22,412 bases of DNA from Fimisoma sp964619315 (GCA_964619315.1 CAZUEH010000019.1:1-22412), one strand, 5' to 3'. Numbered from the stretch's first letter, positions 7,020 to 15,041 are shown. The notes: generated by a model from the letters alone, not told the origin. A program made the numbers and translations.

Positions 7020-8423
7020 ATGAAAAAAGACGTAACTATGGAAAAAGTAGTAGCACTTGCAAAAAACAGAGGGTTTATTTTCCCCGGCTCCGAGATTTAT
7101 GGCGGTCTTGCCAACACTTGGGATTACGGTCCATTAGGTGTTGAGTTTAAGAACAACGTAAAAAAAGCTTGGTGGAGAAAATTCGTACAAGAGTCCAAAT
7201 ACAATGTTGGCCTTGACGCTGCAATTTTGATGAATCCCAAAACATGGGTAGCATCTGGGCATGTAGGCGGGTTCTCCGATCCTTTGATAGATTGCAAAGG
7301 TTGCAAATCCAGATTTAGGGCTGATAAGCTCATCGAAGATTATATGCGCGAAAATAATGTGGAAGAAGTTGTTGTTGACGGTTGGTCAAACGAAAAGTTA
7401 GAGGAATATATTGTTGAAAACAAAATCCCTTGTCCTGACTGTGGCAAGACTGACTTTACAGGAATTCGTCAGTTCAACTTGATGTTCAAAACATTCCAGG
7501 GAGTAACCGAAGATTCTAAGTCCGAAATATATTTGAGACCTGAAACAGCTCAAGGTATTTTCGTAAACTTTAGAAATGTTCAAAGAAGCGCAAGAAAGAA
7601 AGTTCCTTTTGGTATAGCTCAAATAGGAAAATCTTTTAGAAACGAAATAACACCAGGCAATTTTACCTTTAGAACTAGAGAGTTCGAGCAGATGGAATTA
7701 GAATTTTTCTGCAAGCCAGGAACAGACCTTGAATGGTTTGAGTACTGGAAAGAATATTGCGTTAATTTCTTAAAAGGGCTCGACATGGACATGGAAAGCA
7801 TCAGAACTCGTGACCATGAAAAAGAAGAATTATCCCATTACAGCAATGCTACTACAGATATTGAATATCTGTTCCCATTTGGATGGGGCGAGCTGTGGGG
7901 TATTGCTGACAGAACAGATTTCGACCTAACCCAGCACATTAACACTTCTGGACAGGATCTTAGCTATGTTGATCCAGAAAGCGGTGAAAAATATGTTCCA
8001 TATGTAATTGAACCATCATTGGGCGCAGACCGTGTTGCACTAGCATTCTTGGTAGACGCTTACACTGAAGAAACTCTTACAGATGGTAACGGCAAAGAAG
8101 ATGTTAGAACAGTTATGAAATTCCACCCAGCATTGGCTCCATTCAAGGCAGCAGTGTTGCCACTTGCAAAGAAGCTGGCACCAGTTGCAGAACCTATTCA
8201 TGAGGAACTTTCAAAGCATTTTATGGTAGACTACGACGCATCAGGTTCAATCGGTAAGAGATACCGTAGAGAAGATGAAATCGGAACACCTTTCTGTATC
8301 TGTGTTGACTTTGATACAGAAGTTGATAATTGCGTAACTGTACGTGATAGAGACACTATGGAGCAAGTAAGAATCCCAGTAGCGGATGTTGCTTCATATA
8401 TTGAAGCAAGATTGTCATTTTAA
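7020..8423 (+). CDS. glyS: Glycyl-tRNA synthetase, single-chain (alpha2) type
   Basis: This class II enzyme charges tRNA-Gly. The 467-residue protein has the N-terminal GLANTWDYGPLGVEFKNNVK segment typical of the homodimeric form. A zinc-like set is visible in CKGCKSR and CPDCGK, with motif 2 in FRNEITPGNFTFRTREFEQ and motif 3 in EPSLGADRVALAFL, followed by an anticodon-binding domain. Length is normal. ATG at 7020 follows aggtaggg. The gap from the previous gene is only 33 nt, too short for a T-box leader, so no tRNA-sensing control is seen here. The symbol follows the Gram-positive glyS/glyQS usage. Confidence 0.96.
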   Translation: MKKDVTMEKVVALAKNRGFIFPGSEIYGGLANTWDYGPLGVEFKNNVKKAWWRKFVQESKYNVGLDAAILMNPKTWVASGHVGGFSDPLIDCKGCKSRFRADKLIEDYMRENNVEEVVVDGWSNEKLEEYIVENKIPCPDCGKTDFTGIRQFNLMFKTFQGVTEDSKSEIYLRPETAQGIFVNFRNVQRSARKKVPFGIAQIGKSFRNEITPGNFTFRTREFEQMELEFFCKPGTDLEWFEYWKEYCVNFLKGLDMDMESIRTRDHEKEELSHYSNATTDIEYLFPFGWGELWGIADRTDFDLTQHINTSGQDLSYVDPESGEKYVPYVIEPSLGADRVALAFLVDAYTEETLTDGNGKEDVRTVMKFHPALAPFKAAVLPLAKKLAPVAEPIHEELSKHFMVDYDASGSIGKRYRREDEIGTPFCICVDFDTEVDNCVTVRDRDTMEQVRIPVADVASYIEARLSF

Positions 8424-8441
8424 TTGACGGAAAGGTCACTT

Positions 8442-10688
8442 ATGAGCGGTTTTTTGTATTCATTCAATGAAGGAAATAGTAAGATGAAAGAACTCCTTGG
8501 TGTAAAGGGAGCGAATTTATCCGAAATGACCAGAATAGGTCTACCCGTTCCATTTGGATTTGTGGTAACCACTGAAGCTTGCAAAAAATTCTTTGAGGAG
8601 GGCAGTAAGCTAAACGAAGAAATTACAGATGCCCTTGACCAGAAGATAGAAGAACTAGAAGAAGTTACAGATAAAAAATTCGGCAGCGGGGTTTCCCCGC
8701 TGCTTGTTTCAGTTCGTACAAGCTCTGTTGTAGCAATGCCAACTATGGCAGATACCATATTGAATTTGGGACTTAATGATGTTACCGTAGAGGGACTCAT
8801 TAGCCTTTATGGAAACAAGGAATTTGCTCTTGATAGTTATGCGGGATTTATTAAGTCCTACGGAACTGTCGTAAGAGGAATTCCTTCGAATTTTTTTGTG
8901 ACTGCTAATCAAACCATAAAAAAGAGAGCCGAGTCTTGGGGAGACGATTATTCCGAAGAAAAGTTCCTTTTTGAAACCATTAGAGAATACAAAAAAATAA
9001 TTTTCATAAATACAGGTAGACCTTTTCCAGAGGACCCTAAAGAGCAACTTATGGAAGCTATTAGCGCTCACTTGGAGTGTTGGAATTCCTACGATACAGA
9101 CACATACAGAGAGCTTCACGAAATTCCCAAAGAGGTTGGTATGGCAGTTGTCGTGCAGGCAATGGCCTTTGGTAATATTGATGAAAAGTCGTGTAGCGGT
9201 ACAATCTTTACAAGAAATCCAAATACTGGGAACAATGAAATTTGTGGAGAAATCTCAACCAGAGTTCATGAGGATAAAGCTAAATTTGGAGAAATGAAAA
9301 CATTTAACATCGATCAGATGGGCGAGCTTTTTCCGGAACTTAATAAGAGATTGCTAAAGATTGCAGCAATACTCGAAAGCCACAACAAAGACATGCAAGA
9401 GATAGAGTTTACCATAGAACAAGGCACTCTCTATATGTTAGAAACAAAAGCTGGAAAAAGAACTCCAGCTGCCGCTGTTAAAATTGCGGTAGAAATGGTT
9501 CAAGAAGATATAATTGATAGGGAAACTGCAGTAGCCAATATTGGGGCTGATGATATAAATAAGATGGTGCTGGCGGAATTCGACGAAGGAATTCAATCAG
9601 AGGAGGAAGAACAAAGTAATTTCCATATGATTCTGGATTGGGCAGATGAATTTAGAGTCATGGGAGTACGTGCTAATATAAATACTCCAGAAGATGCAAA
9701 ATTGGCACTTAGACTTGGCGCAGAGGGCATCGGATTATGCCGAAGCGAGCATATGTTTTTTGAAGAAGGAAGAATATATGATTTTATCAAGATGATAATC
9801 GCTGATGAAGATCAAGAACGTAGAGAGGCTTTAAAAACACTTAAGCCTTATCAAAAAGAGGACTACAAAAAAATCTTTGAAATAATGGAGGACAGACCAG
9901 TAACAATTAGGTTACTTGACCCATCCTTCCACAATTTCCTGCCTTATGCAGAAAAGGAAATCAAAGAGCTTTCTAAAATATTGGGAGTTTCTGAAAAGAA
10001 GCTATCTGCTAAAATAATGCTTCTAAAAGAGGAAAATCCTACTATGGGGCGAAGAGGCAGCAGGCTTGCTGTAATTCATCCGGAAATCGTTAGAATGCAG
10101 ACCGAGGCAATAGTAGAAGCAGCTTGCCAAGTAAAAAAAGAAAACAACTTCGGCTTAGATGTTTCGATTATGATTCCTTTTGTAAGTACAGCAAGGGAGT
10201 TTGGAAACGTTCGTGATACCGTAGTTAACGCTGCCGATAAATGTCTTGAGGCACTGGGCGAGGAATTGGATTACTCTGTAGGCACGATGATAGAGACTCC
10301 AAGAGCCGCATTATTAGCTGATAAGATAGCCGAAAAAGCAGACTTTTTCTCGTTTGGTACTAATGATTTGACAGAACTAGTTTATGGTTTTTCAAAAGAA
10401 GATACAGAAGGGCTTATAGAAGAGTACCTTAAAAAAGATATTTTGGACAAAAATCCCTTCTACTCATTAGATAAAACGGGAGTAGGGAAATTGATAGAAA
10501 TGGCCACCGTTCAAGGACGAAAAGTGAAACCTAAGCTAAAAATCGGTCTTTGTGGAGACCACGGCGGAGACACGGAAAGTATTGAATTTTGTGAAAGCAA
10601 GGGACTGAATTATTTTTCCTGTTCGACCTTGCGAATACCGGGCGCACGCCTTGCAGCAGCGCAAGCAGCTTTGAGAGCTCTTCGATAG
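8442..10688 (+). CDS. ppdK: Pyruvate, phosphate dikinase homologue lacking the phosphohistidine domain
   Basis: Normal PPDK (about 874 residues) makes PEP from pyruvate, ATP and phosphate through a swivelling central domain that carries phospho-His455. This protein has 748 residues. Its N-terminal ATP-grasp part aligns with Lys22 and Arg92 in place. Its C-terminal PEP/pyruvate barrel keeps every key residue: Arg434, Arg490, Glu618 (TMIETPR), Asn641 (GTNDLTE) and Cys704 (CGDHGG). Between residues about 380 (AEFDE) and 394 (FHMILDWADEF) the central domain is absent, with no TSHAAVV-type motif anywhere, a net loss of about 126 residues. ATP-site positions 320, 334 and 336 are E, E and K where PPDK has D, Q and R. 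The frame is intact. ATG 8442 (ggaaagg, 6-nt gap) is preferred to TTG 8424. It probably does not catalyse the dikinase reaction alone. Confidence 0.9.
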   Translation: MSGFLYSFNEGNSKMKELLGVKGANLSEMTRIGLPVPFGFVVTTEACKKFFEEGSKLNEEITDALDQKIEELEEVTDKKFGSGVSPLLVSVRTSSVVAMPTMADTILNLGLNDVTVEGLISLYGNKEFALDSYAGFIKSYGTVVRGIPSNFFVTANQTIKKRAESWGDDYSEEKFLFETIREYKKIIFINTGRPFPEDPKEQLMEAISAHLECWNSYDTDTYRELHEIPKEVGMAVVVQAMAFGNIDEKSCSGTIFTRNPNTGNNEICGEISTRVHEDKAKFGEMKTFNIDQMGELFPELNKRLLKIAAILESHNKDMQEIEFTIEQGTLYMLETKAGKRTPAAAVKIAVEMVQEDIIDRETAVANIGADDINKMVLAEFDEGIQSEEEEQSNFHMILDWADEFRVMGVRANINTPEDAKLALRLGAEGIGLCRSEHMFFEEGRIYDFIKMIIADEDQERREALKTLKPYQKEDYKKIFEIMEDRPVTIRLLDPSFHNFLPYAEKEIKELSKILGVSEKKLSAKIMLLKEENPTMGRRGSRLAVIHPEIVRMQTEAIVEAACQVKKENNFGLDVSIMIPFVSTAREFGNVRDTVVNAADKCLEALGEELDYSVGTMIETPRAALLADKIAEKADFFSFGTNDLTELVYGFSKEDTEGLIEEYLKKDILDKNPFYSLDKTGVGKLIEMATVQGRKVKPKLKIGLCGDHGGDTESIEFCESKGLNYFSCSTLRIPGARLAAAQAALRALR

Positions 10689-10727
10689 AAGTAATGAAAA
10701 GAAACTGAATTGAGAGGTAAAGTAGAT

Positions 10728-11201
10728 ATGCAAAACAGAATGAAAAATAATCAATTGACAGCTGAACAGATAGACAATTTGTTATCCGCCTCCTCGGTAG
10801 GCAGCCTTGCTACAATCAACAGTGATGGTTCGCCTTATGTAGTGCCAGTTCATTTTGTAAGGCAAAATGGTTTTGTTTATTTTCATGGATTGCCAAAAGG
10901 GCAGAAACTAGACAATATTAAAAATGACCCTCGTGTAAGTATGACAGTCTACGAAATGGGAGGGCTTTTGCTTGACGATAATGGACAACCTTGTGATACT
11001 AATACAAAATATCAAAGCGTCATTCTTTCGGGAGATGCTTCTGTAGTTGAGGATTTTGAAACCAAAAAAGCGATGTTGTTAGAAATAGTGAAGAAATATA
11101 CGCCAAATATTGCAGAAAATGAGATGCCAGATAACATGATAAAAGGCACGTCTGTTATTCAGATAAAAATTGGTGACATCACAGGCAAACATTACAGCTA
11201 A
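10728..11201 (+). CDS. Pyridoxamine 5'-phosphate oxidase-fold flavoprotein, NimA-like
   Basis: The 157-residue protein matches the split-barrel flavin-binding family that includes NimA nitroimidazole reductases. The family pattern is clear: VGSLATINSDGSPYVVPVHF from residue 24 (His42 in VPVHF), then YFHGLPKGQKLDNIKNDPRV. Such proteins bind FMN or heme; substrates are mostly unknown and a nim resistance role should not be assumed. ATG 10728, with gagaggt upstream, is preferred to TTG 10710. It follows ppdK by 39 nt with no terminator between, so co-transcription is possible. Confidence 0.85.
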   Translation: MQNRMKNNQLTAEQIDNLLSASSVGSLATINSDGSPYVVPVHFVRQNGFVYFHGLPKGQKLDNIKNDPRVSMTVYEMGGLLLDDNGQPCDTNTKYQSVILSGDASVVEDFETKKAMLLEIVKKYTPNIAENEMPDNMIKGTSVIQIKIGDITGKHYS

Positions 11202-11245
11202 TATGCTCCTTGCGGGCTCTCAGCTAAAAGGACTTAAAAATCTTA

Positions 11246-11273
11246 TTGACGGGTTTTAAATATATGGTAAAAT
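11246..11273 (+). promoter_or_regulatory. Promoter for the small multidrug export gene
   Basis: TTGACG (11246-11251) and TAAAAT (11268-11273) are 16 nt apart, with an extended -10 TG at 11265-11266. Transcription would begin near 11280, about 47 nt before the ATG. Confidence 0.75.
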
Positions 11274-11326
11274 CGTTGATAGAACAATTTTTGAATTATA
11301 AATAAAAACTTAAAGGGGAAAACTAC

Positions 11327-11803
11327 ATGACGGCACTTTGGGGTACGACGGCAGGTAACATAATAATGACATTTTTAATATCAATGGTACCTGTATTGGA
11401 ATTGAGAGCGGCAATACCTTTGGGCGTGTACAATGGCTTGGGTATATTAACAGCTTTGGTAGTAGCCATAATTGGCAATATACTGCCAGCACCATTCATA
11501 ATAGTCTTTATAAGAAAAATATTTGAGTGGATGCAAAGCAAAAGCGAATTACTTGCAAAGCTTGTTCGTAAGTTTGAAGACAAAGCTGACAGAAATAAAG
11601 ACAAAGTTTTGAAATACGAGTTTTGGGGATTGATGATCCTCGTAGCTATACCCCTTCCGGGAACAGGAGCGTGGACAGGTGCCCTTGTAGCTGCGATGCT
11701 AAATATGCAGTTAAAAAGAGCGATGCCTGCAATAATAGTAGGAGTAATAGTAGCGGGACTAATTGTAACCACTGCAACCTACGGCGTTTCAGCAATAATA
11801 TAA
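11327..11803 (+). CDS. Small multidrug export family membrane protein (COG2426)
   Basis: This 158-residue integral membrane protein matches the Sm_multidrug_ex family. Characteristic segments are MVPVLELRAAIPLGV (from residue 20) and LVAIPLPGTGAWTGALVAAM (from residue 105). About four hydrophobic spans are visible, with a charged loop (KSELLAKLVRKFEDKADRNK) between the second and third. The family name implies drug export, but direct evidence is thin. ATG 11327 follows aaaggggaa. It stands alone between its own promoter and a terminator. Confidence 0.85.
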   Translation: MTALWGTTAGNIIMTFLISMVPVLELRAAIPLGVYNGLGILTALVVAIIGNILPAPFIIVFIRKIFEWMQSKSELLAKLVRKFEDKADRNKDKVLKYEFWGLMILVAIPLPGTGAWTGALVAAMLNMQLKRAMPAIIVGVIVAGLIVTTATYGVSAII

Positions 11804-11818
11804 GAATATAATAAATAA

Positions 11819-11848
11819 ACGGCGGAGCATTTAGCCCCGTCGTTTTTT
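11819..11848. terminator. Terminator shared by convergent transcripts
   Basis: acggcggagc (11819-11828) pairs with gccccgtcgt (11834-11843) with one mismatch and one G-T pair around a 5-nt loop, followed by six T on the plus strand. The minus-strand exit is also T-rich (from ataaataaa), so it can also end the uraA-pyrR transcript, whose last stop lies 11 nt away. Confidence 0.85.
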
Positions 11849-11858
11849 GTGTAAAAAT

Positions 11859-12401
11859 CTATTCAGTAAAAAGTCTTGCGCCATCTTCGTCATCAATATC
11901 TTTGACATAAACTGCCACTAATTCGCTTTTTGAGGTAGGCACATTCTTTCCTACATAATCAGCCCTTATAGGGAGTTCACGATGACCTCTATCTATGAGA
12001 ACAGCGAGCTGTATTGTAGCCGCGCGTCCATGCTTGGATATGGCATCTAAAGCGGCTCTAACCGTTCTGCCAGTGTACAACACATCGTCTACCAGCACCA
12101 CGTCTTTGCCTGTAATGTCAAAAGGAATGACGCTATTAGTTACAACAGGGTCTGGCATAATTTTAGTTTGAGTCAAATCGTCACGGTACAAAGTTATGTC
12201 TAACTCACCAACCGATACGTCGATTTCCTCAATCGCCTTGATGTTTTTGGCTAGAATTTTAGCCAAGGGTACACCTCTACGCTTGATACCGAGAAATACT
12301 ATGTTGTCTGCACCTTGATTGTGTTCTAGTATCTGATGTGACATTCTTTTCAAAGCACGGCTCATATCGTCGGCCGTCATTAGATTAGCCCTCAGTAACA
12401 T
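11859..12401 (-). CDS. pyrR: PyrR, pyrimidine operon attenuation regulator / uracil phosphoribosyltransferase
   Basis: PyrR binds pyr mRNA leaders when UMP is high and favours termination; it often has weak uracil phosphoribosyltransferase activity. The 180-residue protein has the PRPP loop VVLVDDVLYTGRT (101-113) and the ends LGIKRRG and AVLIDRGHRELPIRADYVGK expected for PyrR. ATG 12401 is preferred to TTG 12407, because the perfect aggagg on the minus strand (12409-12414) is then 7 nt away. It is the second gene of the uraA operon, whose leader carries a PyrR site, so the operon should be autoregulated. Confidence 0.96.
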   Translation of the reverse strand: MLLRANLMTADDMSRALKRMSHQILEHNQGADNIVFLGIKRRGVPLAKILAKNIKAIEEIDVSVGELDITLYRDDLTQTKIMPDPVVTNSVIPFDITGKDVVLVDDVLYTGRTVRAALDAISKHGRAATIQLAVLIDRGHRELPIRADYVGKNVPTSKSELVAVYVKDIDDEDGARLFTE

Positions 12402-12419
12402 AGCCAAACCTCCTTGTGC

Positions 12420-13721
12420 CTATGCAGCAACGCTTTCTTCAGCAATATCTTCTATATCTTCTTTGAATTCGTATTCATTGCCAGGTAATATAGCATTTGC
12501 CAAGATACCTACAAGGGAAGCGATAGCAAGGCCTGACAAATTGATTGATACTCCCAAAACAGCGAATGAAATACCGCCCAAAGAGTTGAAGCCTAATGCA
12601 CAAACTAATATTAAAGAAGCGATTATTGTGTTTCTGCTTCTTGAAAAATCAACCTTGTTTTCTACCACGTTTCTGATACCGATGGCAGAAATCATTCCGT
12701 ATAGTATAAAGGAAATTCCTCCGATAGTTGCAGTTGGTACACATGAAATTACGAAGGCAACCTTAGGGATACATGAAAGCGCAATAGCAAATACTGCTGC
12801 GATTCTCATTACTCTAGGGTCATAAACTTTTGTCAAAGCAAGAACGCCAGTGTTTTCTCCGTAGGTTGTGTTAGCAGGTGCGCCGAAAGCTGATGCCAAA
12901 CAAGTCGCAAGACCGTCACCAAGAATAGTTCTGTGAAGCCCTGGATCGTGGATGTAGTTCTTGCCAGTAGTCGCACTTATTGCAGAAATATCTCCGATAT
13001 GCTCCATAATAGTTGCAAGAGCGATTGGCATAATGGTGATTATTGCACTTATGTCAAACTTCATAATCATAAAGTCTGGAAGTCCGATGAGTGGTTCGCT
13101 GCCGATCCCTGAAAAGTCAACTTCACCCATAAGGATGGCTGCTACATATGAAACAATAACACCAAGAAGTATAGGGATGATCTTTGCCATGCCTCTGCCC
13201 CAGATGTTAAATATTATTACAGAAGCCAACGCAATAATGGCGATAGGCCAGTTAGTTGCACAGTTTGTAATAGCAGATGGTGCTAAGATAAGTCCGATAG
13301 AAATTATAATTGGGCCTGTAACCACCGGTGGAAAGAAGCGCATTACTCTCTTTGCTCCGAATCCTTTAATTAGACCGGCAAGTAAAAGATACACAAGTCC
13401 AGCGCAGAAAACTCCTCCGCAAGCGTAAGAGAGCATTTCCACATTAGGGGAGCCGTCCTCAAGGAAAGGCGCCACAGCGGCATATCCACCAAGGAAAGCA
13501 AAGGATGAGCCTAAAAATGCAGGAACTTCTCCTTTAGTTAAAAAGTGGAAAAGCAATGTTCCAAGCCCCGCCATAAGTAGGGTTGTAGGAATTGGTAGCC
13601 CTGTAAGAATAGGCACTAGTACTGTTGCTCCAAACATAGCGAAAGTATGTTGTAGCCCCAAGATAATCGTTTTGCCCGTACCAAGAGTGCGGACGTCAGT
13701 AATTGGTTCGTGAGTGTTCAT
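12420..13721 (-). CDS. uraA: Uracil permease (NCS2 family)
   Basis: This 433-residue membrane protein imports uracil, probably with protons. NCS2 features are GLQHTFAMFGATVLVPILTG (from residue 22), the alternating hydrophobic spans of a 14-helix carrier, PAFLGSSFAFLGG, and AFGAPANTTYGENTGVLALT, where the Glu and the NTTYGEN loop line the substrate site. A cytoplasmic acidic tail (EYEFKEDIEDIAEE) ends the protein. ATG 13721 has a perfect aggagg with a 7-nt gap. pyrR follows at once: its ribosome site begins close to the uraA stop. Confidence 0.95.
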   Translation of the reverse strand: MNTHEPITDVRTLGTGKTIILGLQHTFAMFGATVLVPILTGLPIPTTLLMAGLGTLLFHFLTKGEVPAFLGSSFAFLGGYAAVAPFLEDGSPNVEMLSYACGGVFCAGLVYLLLAGLIKGFGAKRVMRFFPPVVTGPIIISIGLILAPSAITNCATNWPIAIIALASVIIFNIWGRGMAKIIPILLGVIVSYVAAILMGEVDFSGIGSEPLIGLPDFMIMKFDISAIITIMPIALATIMEHIGDISAISATTGKNYIHDPGLHRTILGDGLATCLASAFGAPANTTYGENTGVLALTKVYDPRVMRIAAVFAIALSCIPKVAFVISCVPTATIGGISFILYGMISAIGIRNVVENKVDFSRSRNTIIASLILVCALGFNSLGGISFAVLGVSINLSGLAIASLVGILANAILPGNEYEFKEDIEDIAEESVAA

Positions 13722-13784
13722 GTCTTGTCCTCCTAAGTTTTTTGAAGGAACATCTTAGATTTTGTGGGAGTTTTAACTCAAGGT

Positions 13785-13815
13785 AATAAAAATAGCCTTA
13801 CCTATGGGCAAGACT
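13785..13815 (-). terminator. Attenuator terminator of the uraA-pyrR leader
   Basis: Read on the minus strand, agtcttgcc (13815-13807) pairs with ggtaaggct (13802-13794) around cata, a 9-bp stem with two G-U pairs, followed by ATTTTTATT. Its 5' arm contains tcttgcc, complementary to the ggcaaga that follows the PyrR hairpin, so the two structures exclude each other. Confidence 0.88.
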
Positions 13816-13882
13816 CTCATAAACTCATTTTTCACAAATTTTCTTCCAAATTTTGCTTGGAGTTTGTGAAATATATTGTTTT

Positions 13883-13909
13883 AATCTTGCCGGTCTCTCT
13901 GTACCGATT
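13883..13909 (-). promoter_or_regulatory. PyrR-binding hairpin in the uraA-pyrR leader
   Basis: On the minus strand AATC-GGT-ACAGAGAG-ACC-GGCAA-GATT forms a bulged hairpin with the CAGAGAG loop characteristic of PyrR sites. The ggcaaga segment (13891-13885) is shared with an antiterminator: it can pair with tcttgcc in the terminator. A second helix, ttcacaaa with tttgtgaa in the intervening leader, supports the antiterminator fold. With UMP-bound PyrR this hairpin holds and the terminator forms. Confidence 0.9.
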
Positions 13910-13932
13910 TAAAGATGTTCTTTTTCGAAGAA

Positions 13933-13961
13933 ATTATATAGCAAGAGTGGATTTTTGTCAA
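13933..13961 (-). promoter_or_regulatory. Consensus sigma-A promoter of uraA-pyrR
   Basis: Perfect TTGACA (13961-13956) and perfect TATAAT (13938-13933) are 17 nt apart on the minus strand. The start would be near 13926, giving a leader of about 205 nt. Such a strong promoter is expected where control is by attenuation. Confidence 0.93.
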
Positions 13962-13970
13962 TAAAGAATG

Positions 13971-13976
13971 TATAAT
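13971..13976 (+). promoter_or_regulatory. Candidate -10 box for the lysO pair
   Basis: A perfect TATAAT lies 35 nt before the first lysO start. A -35 at the usual distance would fall at 13948-13953 (tggatt, poor), inside the uraA promoter. The transcript leader would be under 30 nt, so no lysine riboswitch fits. Confidence 0.45.
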
Positions 13977-14011
13977 ACTCTAATTGGCATGAGATAGGAG
14001 AATTGTATCAA

Positions 14012-15031
14012 ATGGGCGATTTAGTTTTATATTTAGGAGTTACAATAATAGGCTATTTTCTCGGAAGCAAACTGAGAGATAAAAAAGAAAGTTTGACTTG
14101 GACAGGCAAAGTTCAAACTGTAGCTATAACTGTATTAGTACTTTGTATGGGAGCCCGTATGGGATCCAACAAAGAAATTACAGAGAACCTTAGCACAATT
14201 GGCATTTCTGCATTTTTGCTGACTGTAGTAATCATAGCTTTTTCCATAGGGGCAATATTTATTGCAAGAAAACTTCTGGGAATAGACAGATACGGACAGC
14301 TTGAATCACAGAGGAACATGGCGGCACAAAACGCCCCAGAGCCTTTAGTTACAGAAGAGTTAGTAGAAGAAGTTCATAATATAGAAGAAGATGAGAAAAA
14401 ACAAAGCGGCAATTTGATGACTTTGATCATTTTGATTTCCGTTATAATAGGAATGTTAGTAGGATACTTTGTAATAAGAGAAGTATTTGCAGACAACATG
14501 GAAACCTTTGAATATGTTGCAGGGCTTGGTATTAAAATAGGTCTTTGCCTGCTGTTAGTATTTGTTGGATTAGACCTTGGAATAGAGGGAACGGTAATAG
14601 AAAACTTTAAGACTGTTGGCCTTCGTATATTTGCAATCCCACTAGCGGTAATCATAGGAACTTTGACAGCATCTTTGGTGATGTCGTTATTCTTAGATTT
14701 AAGCGCCAAAGAAACTTTGGCTATTGGTGCTGGATTTGGTTGGTACACTCTTGCTCCAGGAATCATAATGGAAGCAGGATACATGACTGCCAGTGCGACA
14801 TGTTTTTTACATAATGTTATGCGAGAACTATTTGCAATATTGTTTATACCGTTGGTGGCAAAAAAGATTGGATATGTTGAGACTGTGGGAATGCCAGGGT
14901 CAGCAGCAATGGACGTATGTTTACCAATAATAGAAAAATCAACCCGAAGCGACATTGCAGTTTATTCGTTTATTTCAGGAGCGTTGCTCAGTATATTGGT
15001 GCCTATATTGGTGCCGATCATTATAGGATAG
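14012..15031 (+). CDS. lysO: LysO-family (DUF340) transporter, first copy
   Basis: LysO of Escherichia coli exports lysine. This 339-residue protein shows the family core: CMGARMGSN (from about residue 45), GAGFGWYTLAPGIIMEAG, FLHNVMRE, PLVAKKIGY and AAMDVCLPIIEKSTRSD. Hydrophobic spans suggest about eight membrane helices. An acidic linker around residues 110-130 (EELVEEVHNIEEDEKK) splits the protein into an N-terminal domain and the core. ATG 14012 is chosen, because aggag (13996-14000) is 11 nt from it but only 2 nt from the alternative TTG 14003. The second copy follows after 10 nt. Substrate assignment rests on family membership only. Confidence 0.85.
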   Translation: MGDLVLYLGVTIIGYFLGSKLRDKKESLTWTGKVQTVAITVLVLCMGARMGSNKEITENLSTIGISAFLLTVVIIAFSIGAIFIARKLLGIDRYGQLESQRNMAAQNAPEPLVTEELVEEVHNIEEDEKKQSGNLMTLIILISVIIGMLVGYFVIREVFADNMETFEYVAGLGIKIGLCLLLVFVGLDLGIEGTVIENFKTVGLRIFAIPLAVIIGTLTASLVMSLFLDLSAKETLAIGAGFGWYTLAPGIIMEAGYMTASATCFLHNVMRELFAILFIPLVAKKIGYVETVGMPGSAAMDVCLPIIEKSTRSDIAVYSFISGALLSILVPILVPIIIG

Positions 15032-15041
15032 GAGGGGAAAT

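Noticed and set aside
8442..10688. Treating the short ppdK as a pseudogene
   Set aside because: The frame is open throughout, has a good ribosome site, and all PEP-site residues are conserved. An in-frame domain loss explains it better than decay, although an assembly error cannot be excluded from sequence alone.
12961..13428. Plus-strand ORF of 155 codons opposite uraA
   Set aside because: It is a shadow of the membrane-protein codons of uraA, with no ribosome site and a low-complexity hydrophobic product. Similar antisense frames over mogA, phoH, lysO and cas9 were rejected for the same reason.
13764..13964. Small plus-strand ORF of 66 codons
   Set aside because: It lies wholly within the minus-strand uraA-pyrR leader and promoter, has no ribosome site, and its sequence is explained by RNA structure.
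13977..14011. Lysine riboswitch in front of the lysO pair
   Set aside because: The available leader is under 40 nt, far too short for the lysine aptamer.
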